Assembly (NCBI RefSeq): GCF_001014645.1
Contig: NZ_LASZ01000003.1
Coordinates: 186,001 to 250,000, forward strand
DNA from: Luteimonas sp. FCS-9
GTDB taxonomy: Bacteria > Pseudomonadota > Gammaproteobacteria > Xanthomonadales > Xanthomonadaceae
DNA: 64,000 nt
Direction: 5' to 3'
A program made the translations under genes and the position numbers. The notes under the pieces are model-generated. The model searched no databases. It was not told the origin of the DNA and saw only the letters and a list, made by a program, of their open reading frames with translations. Every line of letters begins with the position of its first letter. The first letter of the stretch is position 1. This document shows positions 16,599 to 25,384 of the stretch, piece by piece.

Positions 16599-16772
16599 AT
16601 GATCACCCCGGACATCATAGGCGACGACGCGGCAACGCCGCGGCCGGAACCGGCGGTCACGCCCGTTCCGGCACCCGAGCCGGAGCCCGCGGTCGAGATC
16701 GGGGGCCGCGACGGCCTCGATCCCACCCGCTACGGCGACTGGGAAAAGAACGGCCGCTGCATCGATTTCTGA
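16599..16772 (+). CDS. SDHAF4/DUF1674-like succinate dehydrogenase assembly factor
   Basis: This is a 57-residue protein. Its last 23 residues follow the DUF1674/SDHAF4 signature (GGRDGLDPTRYGDW followed by EKNGRCIDF), and its N-terminus is proline-rich and variable. Homologues in mitochondria bind flavinated SDHA and shield it before complex assembly. It sits 85 bp ahead of sdhC on the same strand, which supports this role. An alternative ATG at 16572 overlaps the ygfZ start codon on the other strand; 16599 is preferred for length. It is easily missed because it is shorter than most gene callers' confident range. Confidence 0.8.
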   Translation: MITPDIIGDDAATPRPEPAVTPVPAPEPEPAVEIGGRDGLDPTRYGDWEKNGRCIDF

Positions 16773-16857
16773 TCGCCGCCGCATCGCATCGGCGCGAGCG
16801 GCCCTGTGTACCACCAGCCACGCGGCGCGACGCCGCCAGCGAGGAGACCAGCCAGCA

Positions 16858-17247
16858 ATGGCACATCCCAACCGTCCTCTGTCGCCGCATCTGCAGGTCT
16901 ATCGACCCCAGATGACCTCGACCATGTCCATCCTCCACCGCATCACCGGCGTCTCGCTGGCGGTCGGCGGCATTTCCCTGGTGTGGTGGCTGATGTCCAT
17001 CGCCGCAGGCGGCGAAGCCTACGAATTCGCCTCCCGGCAGTGGGCCTCGCCGATGGGCCTGATCTTCCTGTTCGGCTTCACGCTGGCGTTGATCTACCAC
17101 CTGCTCAACGGCATCCGGCACCTGCTGTGGGATGCGGGCTGGGGCTTCGAGATTCCGAAGGCGTACGCCTCGGGCTACGCGGTGTTCGTGGTCGGCTTCC
17201 TGATCACCGGCCTCATCTGGTTCGTCGGCCTGCGGGGTGCGGCATGA
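16858..17247 (+). CDS. sdhC: Succinate dehydrogenase cytochrome b556 subunit
   Basis: SdhC is one of two membrane anchors of complex II and contributes to the haem b and ubiquinone sites. The 129-residue protein shows the family opening RPLSPHLQVYRPQMTSTMSILHRITG and three hydrophobic helices (about 30-50, 65-90, 105-127). A His in the LIYHLLNGIRHLLWD motif is the expected haem ligand. A GAGGAGA ribosome-binding site precedes the ATG. Its stop overlaps the sdhD start by 4 bp. Confidence 0.95.
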   Translation: MAHPNRPLSPHLQVYRPQMTSTMSILHRITGVSLAVGGISLVWWLMSIAAGGEAYEFASRQWASPMGLIFLFGFTLALIYHLLNGIRHLLWDAGWGFEIPKAYASGYAVFVVGFLITGLIWFVGLRGAA

Positions 17248-17657
17248 GCGGCGGCGGTGGCGAGACCTCGCGCGCGGTGCCGCTGCGCACGCCGGTCAAG
17301 CGCGCCCAGGGCCTGGGCTCGGGCAAGTCGGGCACGGCGCACTTCTGGAAGCAGCGGGTCACCGCGATCATCCTGGTGCCGCTGGTCGTCTGGTTCGTGC
17401 TGACGCTGCTGTCGCTGGTCGGCGCGGAGCTGGAGACGGCGCGCGCGATCGTCGCGCGGCCGTGGAACGCGATCCTGTTCTCGATCTTCCTGGTCACGCT
17501 GTTCTGGCACGCCAAGCTCGGCCTGCAGGTGGTCATCGAGGACTACGTGCACAAGCGGTCCATCGAGCTGGCCCTCCAGCTGCTCGTGACCTTCCTCTGC
17601 GGGCTCGGCGCCATCGCCTCGCTGTACGCGATCGCCCGCATCGCCTTCACTGCCTGA
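17244..17657 (+). CDS. sdhD: Succinate dehydrogenase hydrophobic membrane anchor subunit
   Basis: SdhD pairs with SdhC to hold the catalytic SdhAB head on the inner membrane and carry electrons to ubiquinone. The 137-residue protein has three transmembrane helices (about 45-65, 75-100 and 112-135). The [15 protein letters not shown] and [16 protein letters not shown] elements contain the conserved Arg/His that contact quinone and haem. It begins inside the sdhC stop (ATGA). The longer N-terminal region before the first helix is basic. Confidence 0.9.
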   Translation: MSGGGGETSRAVPLRTPVKRAQGLGSGKSGTAHFWKQRVTAIILVPLVVWFVLTLLSLVGAELETARAIVARPWNAILFSIFLVTLFWHAKLGLQVVIEDYVHKRSIELALQLLVTFLCGLGAIASLYAIARIAFTA

Positions 17658-17664
17658 GTCCGCG

Positions 17665-19452
17665 ATGACCGCTTACCCGATTACCGAACACAAGTACGAC
17701 ATGATCGTCGTCGGCGCCGGCGGCGCCGGCCTGCGCGCGACCTTCGGCCTGGCCCACAAGGGCCTGCAGACCGCGTGCCTGACCAAGGTCTTCCCGACCC
17801 GTTCGCACACCGTCGCCGCGCAGGGCGGCATCTCGGCCGCGCTCGGCAACATGGGCGAGGACGACTGGCGCTTCCACTTCTACGACACGATCAAGGGCTC
17901 GGACTGGCTGGGCGACCAGGACGCCATCCAGTACATGTGCCGCGAGGCGATCCCGGCGATCATCGAGCTCGAGCACCAGGGCGTGCCGTTCTCGCGCACC
18001 AAGGAAGGCAAGATCTACCAGCGCCCGTTCGGCGGCATGACCACGCACTACGGCCAGGGCATCGCCCAGCGCACGTGCGCGGCCGCCGACCGCACCGGCC
18101 ACGCGATCTTGCACACGCTCTACCAGCAGTCGCTCAAGCACGACGCGCGCTTCTTCGTGGAGTACTTCGCGCTCGACCTGATCATGGACGAGGAGGGCGC
18201 CTGCCGCGGCGTGCTTGCGCTCGACATGGCCGAGGGCACGCTGCACCTGTTCCGCGCCCAGGGCGTGGTGCTGGCGACCGGCGGCTACGGCCGCGCCTAT
18301 TTCTCGGCGACCTCGGCGCACACCTGCACCGGCGACGGCGGCGGCATGGCGCTGCGCGCAGGCCTCGGCCTGCAGGACATGGAGTTCGTGCAGTTCCACC
18401 CGACCGGCATCTACGGCGCGGGCTGCCTGATCACCGAGGGCGTCCGAGGCGAGGGCGGCATCCTGCGCAACGCCAGCGGCGAGCGCTTCATGGAGCGCTA
18501 CGCGCCCAACGCCAAGGACCTGGCCTCGCGCGACGTGGTCAGCCGTTCGATGACGATGGAGATCCGCGAGGGGCGCGGCGTCGGCGAGCACCAGGACCAC
18601 ATCCACCTCGACCTGACCCACCTCGACCCGGCCGACATCCACAAGAAGCTGCCCGGCATCGCGGAGAGCGCGCGGATCTTCGCCGGCGTCGACGTCGAGA
18701 AGCAGCCGATCCCGGTGATCCCGACCGTCCACTACAACATGGGCGGCATCCCGACCAACTACCACGGCGAAGTCGTGCAGTTGAAGGACGGCAACCCAGA
18801 TGCCGTGGTGCCGGGCCTGTACGCGATCGGCGAGGCGGCCTGCGTGTCGGTGCACGGCGCCAACCGCCTGGGCTCCAATTCGCTGCTCGACCTGGTGGTG
18901 TTCGGCCGCGCGGTGGCCAACCGCTGCGCCGAGACGATCAAGCCCGACGCGCGCCACAAGCCGCTGCCGGCCGACGCCTGCGACAAGTCGCTGGCCCGCC
19001 TGGACAAGCTGCGCAATGCCAACGGCGACACCGCGACCGCGGTGATCCGCGACCGCATGCAGCGCACGATGCAGAACGACGCGGCGGTGTTCCGCACCAG
19101 CGAGACGCTCAAGCAGGGCGTGGACAAGATCCGCGAGATCCATGCCTCGTTCGCCGACGTCAAGGTCAGCGACCGCTCGATGGTCTGGAATTCCGACCTG
19201 ATCGAGACGCTCGAGCTGGAGAACCTGCTGGGCCAGGCGCTGGTGACGATCGTCTCGGCCGAGAACCGCAAGGAATCGCGCGGCGCGCACGCCCACGAAG
19301 ACTATCCCGACCGCGACGACGAGAACTGGCACAAGCACACGCTGTGCTGGGCGGACGACGCCGGCAACACGAAGATCGACTACCGTCCGGTGCACATGTA
19401 CACGCTCGACGACGAAGTCGAGGTCGTGCCCCCCAAAGCACGCGTCTACTGA
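17665..19452 (+). CDS. sdhA: Succinate dehydrogenase flavoprotein subunit
   Basis: SdhA oxidises succinate to fumarate and carries covalent FAD. The 595-residue chain opens with the dinucleotide fold [11 protein letters not shown]. It has the flavinylated histidine at residue 48 in the [10 protein letters not shown] motif, the substrate region [22 protein letters not shown], and the conserved [18 protein letters not shown]. All expected catalytic features are intact and length is typical. It lies 7 bp after sdhD in the operon. Its FAD attachment needs SdhE, encoded just downstream. Confidence 0.97.
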   Translation: MTAYPITEHKYDMIVVGAGGAGLRATFGLAHKGLQTACLTKVFPTRSHTVAAQGGISAALGNMGEDDWRFHFYDTIKGSDWLGDQDAIQYMCREAIPAIIELEHQGVPFSRTKEGKIYQRPFGGMTTHYGQGIAQRTCAAADRTGHAILHTLYQQSLKHDARFFVEYFALDLIMDEEGACRGVLALDMAEGTLHLFRAQGVVLATGGYGRAYFSATSAHTCTGDGGGMALRAGLGLQDMEFVQFHPTGIYGAGCLITEGVRGEGGILRNASGERFMERYAPNAKDLASRDVVSRSMTMEIREGRGVGEHQDHIHLDLTHLDPADIHKKLPGIAESARIFAGVDVEKQPIPVIPTVHYNMGGIPTNYHGEVVQLKDGNPDAVVPGLYAIGEAACVSVHGANRLGSNSLLDLVVFGRAVANRCAETIKPDARHKPLPADACDKSLARLDKLRNANGDTATAVIRDRMQRTMQNDAAVFRTSETLKQGVDKIREIHASFADVKVSDRSMVWNSDLIETLELENLLGQALVTIVSAENRKESRGAHAHEDYPDRDDENWHKHTLCWADDAGNTKIDYRPVHMYTLDDEVEVVPPKARVY

Positions 19453-19467
19453 GCCGGGAGACCCCAC

Positions 19468-20253
19468 ATGGCCGAATTCACGCTCCCGAAGAACTCCAAG
19501 ATCAAGAAGGGCCGGCACTTCCCGGTCGCGCCGGGTGCCAAGCGCACGCGCACGTTCAAGATCTACCGCTGGAATCCCGATTCCGGCGAAACGCCGAGTA
19601 CCGACACCTACGAGATCGATCTCGACAAGTGCGGGCCGATGGTCCTGGACGCGCTGATCAAGATCAAGAACGAGATCGATCCGACGCTGACGTTCCGCCG
19701 GTCCTGCCGCGAGGGCATCTGCGGCTCGTGCGCGATGAACATCGACGGCACGAACACGCTGGCGTGCACGCGCGCGATCGACGACTGCAAGAAGAGCGAG
19801 GTGCCGATCTACCCGCTGCCGCACATGAGCGTGGTCAAGGACCTGGTGCCCGATCTCACGCACTTCTACGCGCAGTACGCCTCGATCCAGCCGTGGATCC
19901 GCACGCAGAGCGCGGCGCCGCCGGATCGCGAGCGGCTGCAGTCGCCGGAGGACCGCGACAAGCTCGATGGCCTCTACGAGTGCATCCTGTGCGCGTGCTG
20001 CTCGACCAGCTGCCCGAGCTACTGGTGGAACGGCGAACGCTACCTGGGCCCGGCGATCCTGCTGCAGGCCTACCGCTGGATCATCGACAGCCGCGACGAG
20101 GACACCGGCGCGCGCCTGGACGACCTGGAAGACCCGTTCAAGCTCTACCGCTGCCACACGATCATGAATTGCGCGCGGACCTGTCCGAAGGGGCTGAATC
20201 CGGCCAAGGCGATCGGCGAGATCAAGCGCCTGATGCTCGTGCGGCATGGGTGA
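19468..20253 (+). CDS. sdhB: Succinate dehydrogenase iron-sulfur subunit
   Basis: SdhB passes electrons from FAD to quinone through three clusters. The 261-residue protein has the [2Fe-2S] ferredoxin motif [16 protein letters not shown], and the paired cysteine motifs [12 protein letters not shown] and [11 protein letters not shown] that hold the [4Fe-4S] and [3Fe-4S] clusters. The quinone-proximal tryptophan and histidine residues (YWWN, CHTIMNC) are present. It starts 15 bp after sdhA, and a 228-bp gap follows before sdhE. Confidence 0.97.
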   Translation: MAEFTLPKNSKIKKGRHFPVAPGAKRTRTFKIYRWNPDSGETPSTDTYEIDLDKCGPMVLDALIKIKNEIDPTLTFRRSCREGICGSCAMNIDGTNTLACTRAIDDCKKSEVPIYPLPHMSVVKDLVPDLTHFYAQYASIQPWIRTQSAAPPDRERLQSPEDRDKLDGLYECILCACCSTSCPSYWWNGERYLGPAILLQAYRWIIDSRDEDTGARLDDLEDPFKLYRCHTIMNCARTCPKGLNPAKAIGEIKRLMLVRHG

Positions 20254-20481
20254 GCGAGCGCGCCAAACCGACGCCTCAGCGTCGGTTGCGCTCGCGAACG
20301 CCCGCACACGGAAGTGCGGACCGGCCGCTCCGGCGCCGGCGATGCCCCGCCATGGATGGCATGGGAATTTCCTCATGAAATGGGAGCGCCAAGCTCGCGA
20401 GTTCCCGTACATGGGTATGCAAGCCGGCCGTTCCGGAGCCGCCCCCGACCGATCGGCCCGGGCCTGCCAAGCAGCGCGCCG
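20254..20481 (+). other. Repeat-bearing spacer between sdhB and sdhE
   Basis: No gene is seen in these 228 bp, which split sdhE and ygfX from sdhCDAB. A small palindrome (CCGACGCCTCAGCGTCGG) lies at about 20268-20285. A direct repeat of 18 bp with two mismatches occurs at 20321-20338 and 20424-20441 (CCGGCCGCTCCGGCGCCG and its variant). The rest is composed of imperfect hairpins and may be an mRNA-processing or insertion-derived segment. Confidence 0.55.
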
Positions 20482-20745
20482 ATGACCGCTCAGGACGACA
20501 CCACCGAACTGCGACGCCTGCGCTGGCGCAGCCGCCGCGGCATGCGCGAGCTCGACCGGCTGTTCGAACGCTGGCTCGACCGTTGCTGGGCGGCGTCTTC
20601 CGAGGCCGAGCGGGCGGTTTTCCGACGGTTGCTGGAATGCGAGGACGATAGGCTGTGGAAGTGGTTCCTCGGCCATGAGCGTTCCGCGGATGCGCAACTC
20701 GACGCCCTCGTCCAATCGATCCGGGCCCTCCCGCCCGATCCCTGA
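20482..20745 (+). CDS. sdhE: SdhE, FAD assembly factor of succinate dehydrogenase
   Basis: SdhE (SDHAF2 in mitochondria) promotes covalent attachment of FAD to SdhA. The 87-residue protein shows the defining RRGMRELD motif at about residues 18-25 (RGxxE type), followed by the helical bundle ending [34 protein letters not shown]. Length is normal (80-95). The start ATG at 20482 follows a short SD-poor region. It is separated from sdhB by a repeat-bearing spacer but keeps the same orientation, with ygfX overlapping its end. Confidence 0.92.
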   Translation: MTAQDDTTELRRLRWRSRRGMRELDRLFERWLDRCWAASSEAERAVFRRLLECEDDRLWKWFLGHERSADAQLDALVQSIRALPPDP

Positions 20746-21160
20746 GTTCCAGGCCCGCCTGCACTGGCGGCCGTCCTGTCTGCTGCGGGCGGCGCTGGCG
20801 CTGCTCACGGCGGCGGCCTGCCTGTCGCTGCTGCTCGCGGAATTGCCTCGACCGGCGTGCTGGCTGGGCATCGCGTGCGTACTGGCTGCCGGCGTCCGCG
20901 CGCTCGTGCGCGAGTCGCGGTGCCCGCCGCGCCAGGTGGTCGTGCAGGCCCCGGGACGCATCCTGCTCGACGGTCGGCCGCTCGAAGCGCCGTGCCTGCA
21001 ATGGCGCGGCCCGATCGTGCGCCTGGCCTGGCGCGAGGGCCGGCGCACGCATTCGCTGCTGTGGTGGCCCGATACGCTGCGCGCGCCGCAGCGCCGTGAA
21101 CTGCGTCTGGCCGCAGCGTCACCGGCACAGCCACGCCGGGCGGAATCGATGGCACCATAG
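20675..21160 (+). CDS. ygfX: YgfX-family membrane protein (CptA-like)
   Basis: This small membrane protein has two adjoining hydrophobic helices (about residues 36-76, [15 protein letters not shown] and [12 protein letters not shown]) and a soluble C-terminal beta region. This pattern and its place just after sdhE identify it as a YgfX relative; in E. coli YgfX is reported as the toxin-like partner of SdhE/YgfY. The start is uncertain: ATG codons at 20675 and 20690 both lie inside the sdhE frame and give a 161- or 156-residue protein. The overlap suggests translational coupling. Confidence 0.7.
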   Translation: MSVPRMRNSTPSSNRSGPSRPIPEFQARLHWRPSCLLRAALALLTAAACLSLLLAELPRPACWLGIACVLAAGVRALVRESRCPPRQVVVQAPGRILLDGRPLEAPCLQWRGPIVRLAWREGRRTHSLLWWPDTLRAPQRRELRLAAASPAQPRRAESMAP

Positions 21161-21229
21161 CCGCTGCCCGGCGGGACGGGTATGGCGATGGCGACATCGC
21201 GGACGTCCCGCATCCATCGACGGACGCCC

Positions 21230-22471
21230 ATGCTCAGACCCATACCCGCCGCCATCGGACTGCGTTACCTGCGGGCGAAACGGCGCAACGGCTTCATCTC
21301 CTTCATCTCCCTCGCTTCGATCCTCGGCATCGCCATCGGCGTGACCGTCCTCATCACCACGCTCGCGGTGATGAGCGGCTTCCAGAAGGAAATCCGCGAC
21401 CGCATGCTCGGCATGGTCGCGCACGCGACGATCAGTGCCGACGGCGACACGCTGCACAACTGGGCGCGCGCGGTCGAGGTCGCCCGCGAGGATGCGCGCG
21501 TGGCGGGCGCTGCGCCCTACGTCGACACCCAGGCGCTGCTGCGCGGGCGCCGCAACGAACCGGCGGCAGTGCGCGCGATCTCGCCCGAGGACGAGGGCGA
21601 GGTGTCCGACCTGGCCACCTCGATGGTCGTCGGCCAGCTGTCGGACCTGCAGCCGGGCAGCTTCAACATCGTGCTCGGCCGCGAACTCGCGCTGTGGCTG
21701 GGCGTCGGGGTCGGCGACAGCGTCATCGTGACCACCGATTTCCAGGTCACGCCGATGGGCGCGGTGCCGCAGCTCAAGCGCTTCACCGTCAGCGGCCTGT
21801 TCGAGGCCGGCTACCAGGACTTCGACCGCCGGCTGGCGGTGGTGAACCTGCAGGACGCGCAGCGGCTGCTGCGCATCGGCGACGGCGTGACCGGCGTGCG
21901 GCTGAAGCTGCACGACATGGACCTCGCGCAGCAGGTCACGCGCGATCTGGTGCACCGCCTGGGCGGCGTCTACCGGGTCAGCGACTGGAGCAGCGAGAAC
22001 GCGAACATGTTCCGCGCGCTCAAGCTCGAGAAGACGATGATCGGCATTCTGCTGTCGCTGATCATCGTGATGGGCTCGTTCAACCTCGTCGCCTCGCAGG
22101 TCAGCCTGGTCACCGACAAGCAGGCCGACATCGCGATCCTGCGTACGCTCGGGCTCACGCCCGGCGGCGTCATGCAGGTGTTCATGGTGCAGGGCACGAT
22201 GATCGGCGTCATCGGCACGGTGCTCGGCATCACCGGCGGCCTGCTGCTGACCTTCAACCTGGAACACATCCTGCGCGCGCTCGAACGGCTGTTCGGCGTG
22301 GTGCTGATGCCCGAGGACGTCTACTACGTGACCGGACTGCCGATCGACCTGCAGGTCAGCGACGTGGCGATGATCGCCGGCGTCGCACTGACGATGGCGT
22401 TCCTGGCCACGATCTACCCGGCCTGGCGCGCTGCGCGCACCGCACCGGCGGAGGCGCTGCGCTATGAGTGA
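21230..22471 (+). CDS. lolC: Lipoprotein-releasing ABC transporter permease LolC/LolE
   Basis: This is the inner-membrane permease of the Lol system, which extracts lipoproteins for transfer to LolA. The 413-residue protein has an N-terminal helix (about 27-50), a large periplasmic domain (50-270) and three C-terminal helices, the typical FtsX/MacB fold. It carries the [35 protein letters not shown] opening (first residues after the start) and the family end [18 protein letters not shown] start at 21230 removes 16 weak residues. Only one LolC/E-type gene is visible, as in species with a LolF-type dimer. It overlaps lolD by 8 bp. Confidence 0.93.
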   Translation: MLRPIPAAIGLRYLRAKRRNGFISFISLASILGIAIGVTVLITTLAVMSGFQKEIRDRMLGMVAHATISADGDTLHNWARAVEVAREDARVAGAAPYVDTQALLRGRRNEPAAVRAISPEDEGEVSDLATSMVVGQLSDLQPGSFNIVLGRELALWLGVGVGDSVIVTTDFQVTPMGAVPQLKRFTVSGLFEAGYQDFDRRLAVVNLQDAQRLLRIGDGVTGVRLKLHDMDLAQQVTRDLVHRLGGVYRVSDWSSENANMFRALKLEKTMIGILLSLIIVMGSFNLVASQVSLVTDKQADIAILRTLGLTPGGVMQVFMVQGTMIGVIGTVLGITGGLLLTFNLEHILRALERLFGVVLMPEDVYYVTGLPIDLQVSDVAMIAGVALTMAFLATIYPAWRAARTAPAEALRYE

Positions 22472-23218
22472 GCGGGATTCGGCATCGGGGCATCGGGGTT
22501 CGGCGCCGTCGCCCGCGGACGCGGCCGGCGAGGTGTTGCGTGCCGAGGGGCTGGGCAAGACCTACGCCGAGGGCAAGCTGCGCACGCCGGTGTTCGAGGG
22601 CCTGGACCTGCGCGTGGCCGAGGGCGAGACCGTCGCGATCATCGGCGCCTCGGGCGCCGGCAAGAGCACGCTGCTGCACCTGCTCGGCGGGCTCGACGTG
22701 CCGACCAGCGGCGAGGTCTACGTCGCCGGCCAGCGCATGAGCGCGCTGTCGAACGCCGCGCGCGGCACGCTGCGCAACCGGGCGCTGGGCTTCGTCTACC
22801 AGTTCCACCACCTGCTGCCCGAGTTCACCGCGCTCGAGAACGTGATGCTGCCGGCGGTGCTCAACGGCGCCAGCGATACCGACGCGACCCGCGCGCGCGC
22901 GGGCTGCTGGAGTCGGTCGGGCTGGGCCACCGCTTGGGCCACAAGCCCGGCGAACTGTCGGGCGGCGAGCGCCAGCGCGCCGCGGTCGCGCGTGCACTGG
23001 TGAACCGTCCGGCCTGCGTGCTCGGCGACGAGCCGACCGGCAACCTCGACGAGCGCACCGCTGCGACCGTGTTCGAACTGATGCTCGAGCTCAACCGCGC
23101 CCAGCGCACGAGCCTGGTGCTGGTGACCCACGACCGGCGGCTCGCCGCCAGGCTCGACCGCGTGCTCGAGCTGCACCAGGGCCGCCTGCGCGAAGTCGAC
23201 CGGGCCGGCCTGTCCTGA
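22464..23218 (+). pseudogene. lolD: lolD, ABC transporter ATPase with a frameshift
   Basis: LolD is the cytoplasmic ATPase that drives lipoprotein release with LolC. The 5' part (22464 to about 22890) encodes the Walker A motif GASGAGKST, the Q-loop [10 protein letters not shown] and its downstream helix. The 3' part encodes the signature LSGGERQR, Walker [12 protein letters not shown] and the H-loop VTHDRR, but in another frame. The two frames meet in an alternating CG run at 22890-22900, 11 nt long; 9 or 12 nt would restore one frame. LolD is normally essential, so a sequencing or assembly error is the most likely cause, with true mutation or frameshifting less likely. Both halves are otherwise normal. 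Confidence 0.85.
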
Positions 23219-23228
23219 CACGGCATTG

Positions 23229-23252
23229 GTCGGCGCGCGCTTCGCGCGCGAT
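23229..23252. repeat. Single REP-like unit, degenerate
   Basis: A lone unit with GCGCGCTTCGCGCGCGATG lies just after lolD. It resembles one arm of the REP-like pair 80 bp downstream but has CGG in place of AGG and a shorter core. Confidence 0.55.
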
Positions 23253-23307
23253 GCGGTCGACCCGGGAATGCCCAGCACCTCGCCTGCGCATACGCAGGCG
23301 CAGAATC

Positions 23308-23374
23308 GTAGGAGCGCGCTTGCGCGCGATGGGCTTGTGAGGCGATGCCCCATCGCGCGCAAGCGCGCTCCTAC
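23308..23374. repeat. REP-like inverted pair, copy 2 (perfect 26-bp arms)
   Basis: Two 26-bp arms at 23308-23333 and 23349-23374 are perfect reverse complements (GTAGGAGCGCGCTTGCGCGC and on). They are separated by 15 bp, in the gap between lolD and the convergent EamA transporter. Each arm is itself a near-palindrome, which is the layout of REP pairs mobilised by REP-associated tyrosine transposases. No such transposase gene lies in this window. Confidence 0.88.
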
Positions 23375-23425
23375 GGTGTGTGGCGTTTTGGTCGGGCGGA
23401 CCCGCGCACCCCGTCCCGGCACGCC

Positions 23426-24355
23426 TCACTCGCTGGGCTTGGCGGCCTGGGCGGGACGTTGCGAGGCGGCGCGGCGCGCGAGCACCGCTTCGCGGTGGGC
23501 GATGTAGCCGTTGGCGCCGAACACGATCGCCGCGCCGATCATCGTCCACAGATCGATCGTCTCGCCGAACAGCCACCAGCCGAACAGCACCACGATCGGC
23601 AACTGCACGAAGCTGATCGGCTGCAAGGCCGAGACCTCGCCCAGGCGCAGTGCCCGCGTCCACAGCCACTGACCGAGGGTGCCGAGCACGCCCGTCGCCA
23701 GCAGCCACAGCCAGGCGACCGGGTCGGGCCACACCCACTGGAACAGCGCCGGCACCAGCGACAGCGGCACCCACAGCAGGTAGGTGTAGAAGACGATCGT
23801 GTCGGGCGGATCGATCTTCGACAGCTGCTTCATCTGGATCGCGACCAGCGCCGCGAGCAGGGCGCCGAGCACCGGGATCAGCATCGGCGCCGAGAACGCC
23901 ACGCCCGGGCGCAGGATCACCAGCACGCCGACGAAGCCCGCCGACACCGCCATCCAGCGCCGCACGCGCACGATCTCGCCCAACCACAGCACCGCGGCGA
24001 TGGTGGCGAACAGCGGCGCGGCGTACGACAGCGAGATCGCCTGCGACAGCGGCAGGTGGCCGATCGCCCAGAACGCGCACAGCATCGAACCCAGGCCGAC
24101 GAGCGTGCGCACCACGTAGCGGCCGAGATGCTGCGTGCGCGGGATGCCGCCACCGGCGTGCAGCAGGATCGGCAGTAGCGCGAGCAGGCCGAAGAAGTTG
24201 CGGAAGAACGCGACCTCGGTCGTCGGGACGGTCGCCGACGCGAAACGGATCGCGATCGCCATCAGCGCGAAGGCCGACGTGCTGCCAAGCATCAGCAGCG
24301 CTGCCTGGCCGGATGCCGAGGACGGCTGCCAGCGTCGCGCCGCGCCGCTCACCAT
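23426..24355 (-). CDS. EamA/DMT-family transporter
   Basis: This 309-residue inner-membrane transporter of the drug/metabolite superfamily has about ten hydrophobic helices arranged as two EamA repeats (about 18-145 and 155-285). Features seen include FALMAIAIRFASATVPTTEVAFFRNFFGLL and LSQAISLSYAAPLFATIAAVLWLGE. Substrate and direction are unknown; relatives export amino acids or metabolites. Its start ATG overlaps the murB stop by 7 bp, so the two genes are coupled. The C-terminal tail is short and basic. A REP-like pair lies between this gene and lolD. Confidence 0.85.
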   Translation of the reverse strand: MVSGAARRWQPSSASGQAALLMLGSTSAFALMAIAIRFASATVPTTEVAFFRNFFGLLALLPILLHAGGGIPRTQHLGRYVVRTLVGLGSMLCAFWAIGHLPLSQAISLSYAAPLFATIAAVLWLGEIVRVRRWMAVSAGFVGVLVILRPGVAFSAPMLIPVLGALLAALVAIQMKQLSKIDPPDTIVFYTYLLWVPLSLVPALFQWVWPDPVAWLWLLATGVLGTLGQWLWTRALRLGEVSALQPISFVQLPIVVLFGWWLFGETIDLWTMIGAAIVFGANGYIAHREAVLARRAASQRPAQAAKPSE

Positions 24356-25383
24356 GCCGCACCCACGATGCGCGGTTCGGGCGCCAGCGCCACGCCGAAG
24401 CGCGCCTGGACCGAGTCCGCGATGCGCCGGGCCAGCGCCAGCAGGTCGCGGCCATGCGCGCGGCCGTGGTTGACCAGCACCAGCGCGTGGCCGGCCGAGA
24501 CCCCGGCGTCGCCGTCGCGGTGGCCCTTCCAGCCGCAGCGGTCGATCAGCCAGGCGGCCGAGAGCTTGCGGCGACCGTCGTTGACCGGGAACACCGGCAG
24601 GTCGGGATGCGTCTCGCGCAGCGCCGCCGCGGTGGCGGCATCGACGATCGGGTTCTTGAAGAAGCTGCCGGCGTTGCCGATCACGGCCGGGTCGGGCAGC
24701 TTGCTGCGCCGGATCGCGATCACCGCCTCTGCGACATGGGACGGCGTCGGCGCGGCGACACCGCGCGCGGCGAGCGCGTCGCGGATGCCCGCGTAGTCGA
24801 GCACCGGTGCGGCCCGGCGCGAGAGCGCGAACGTGACCGCGGTGACGATCCAGCGGTCGGGCGTCTGCTTGAACACGCTGTCGCGGTAGCCGAACCCGCA
24901 GGCGGCCGCGTCGAGCGACACGGGCGCGCCGCGTTGGCGGTCGAAGGCCTCGACCGCATGGATGCGGTCGGCGACTTCGACGCCATAGGCGCCGATGTTC
25001 TGGATCGGCGCCGCGCCGACGGTGCCGGGAATCAGCGCCAGGTTCTCGAGGCCGCCCAGGCCCTGCGCCAGCGTCCACATCACCACGTCGTGCCAGGAGG
25101 CGCCGGCCGCCGTGCGCACGTGCGCGGCGACGCCGTCGTCGGCGACGATCGCGCGTCGCGCGTCGGCGATCGCCAGCACCGCATCGACGTCGTCGACGAA
25201 CAGCAGGTTGCTGCCGCCCCCGAGCACCAGCGGGCAGGCCGGGCCGAGCGCCGCGAGCGCCTCCGGCAGTGCCGCAACGTCGTCCACCTCGAGCAGCCGG
25301 CGTGCCTGCGCCGGGACGCCGAAAGTGTTGCGGGTGCGCAGGTCGACGCGTTCGCGCAGACAGAAGGGGATGGACATCGGCAA
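24349..25383 (-). CDS. murB: UDP-N-acetylenolpyruvoylglucosamine reductase
   Basis: MurB reduces UDP-GlcNAc-enolpyruvate to UDP-MurNAc with NADPH in peptidoglycan synthesis. The 344-residue protein has the FAD-binding region LVLGGGSNLLF (52-62), the family stretch GLGGLENLALIPGTVGAAPIQNIGAYGVEV and the catalytic GNAGSFFKNP motif (Ser). The longer C-terminal domain GRRKLSAAWLIDRCGWKG identifies type I MurB. A second ATG two codons in is equally possible. It starts 1 bp after the pyrD stop. Confidence 0.95.
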   Translation of the reverse strand: MPMSIPFCLRERVDLRTRNTFGVPAQARRLLEVDDVAALPEALAALGPACPLVLGGGSNLLFVDDVDAVLAIADARRAIVADDGVAAHVRTAAGASWHDVVMWTLAQGLGGLENLALIPGTVGAAPIQNIGAYGVEVADRIHAVEAFDRQRGAPVSLDAAACGFGYRDSVFKQTPDRWIVTAVTFALSRRAAPVLDYAGIRDALAARGVAAPTPSHVAEAVIAIRRSKLPDPAVIGNAGSFFKNPIVDAATAAALRETHPDLPVFPVNDGRRKLSAAWLIDRCGWKGHRDGDAGVSAGHALVLVNHGRAHGRDLLALARRIADSVQARFGVALAPEPRIVGAAW

Positions 25384-25384
25384 C

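Noticed and set aside
17647-21255. Very long open frame antisense to sdhA/sdhB (about 1200 codons)
   Set aside because: It lies opposite the well-identified sdh genes, has low-complexity Arg/Ala/His-rich translation, and is explained by GC-rich codon bias.
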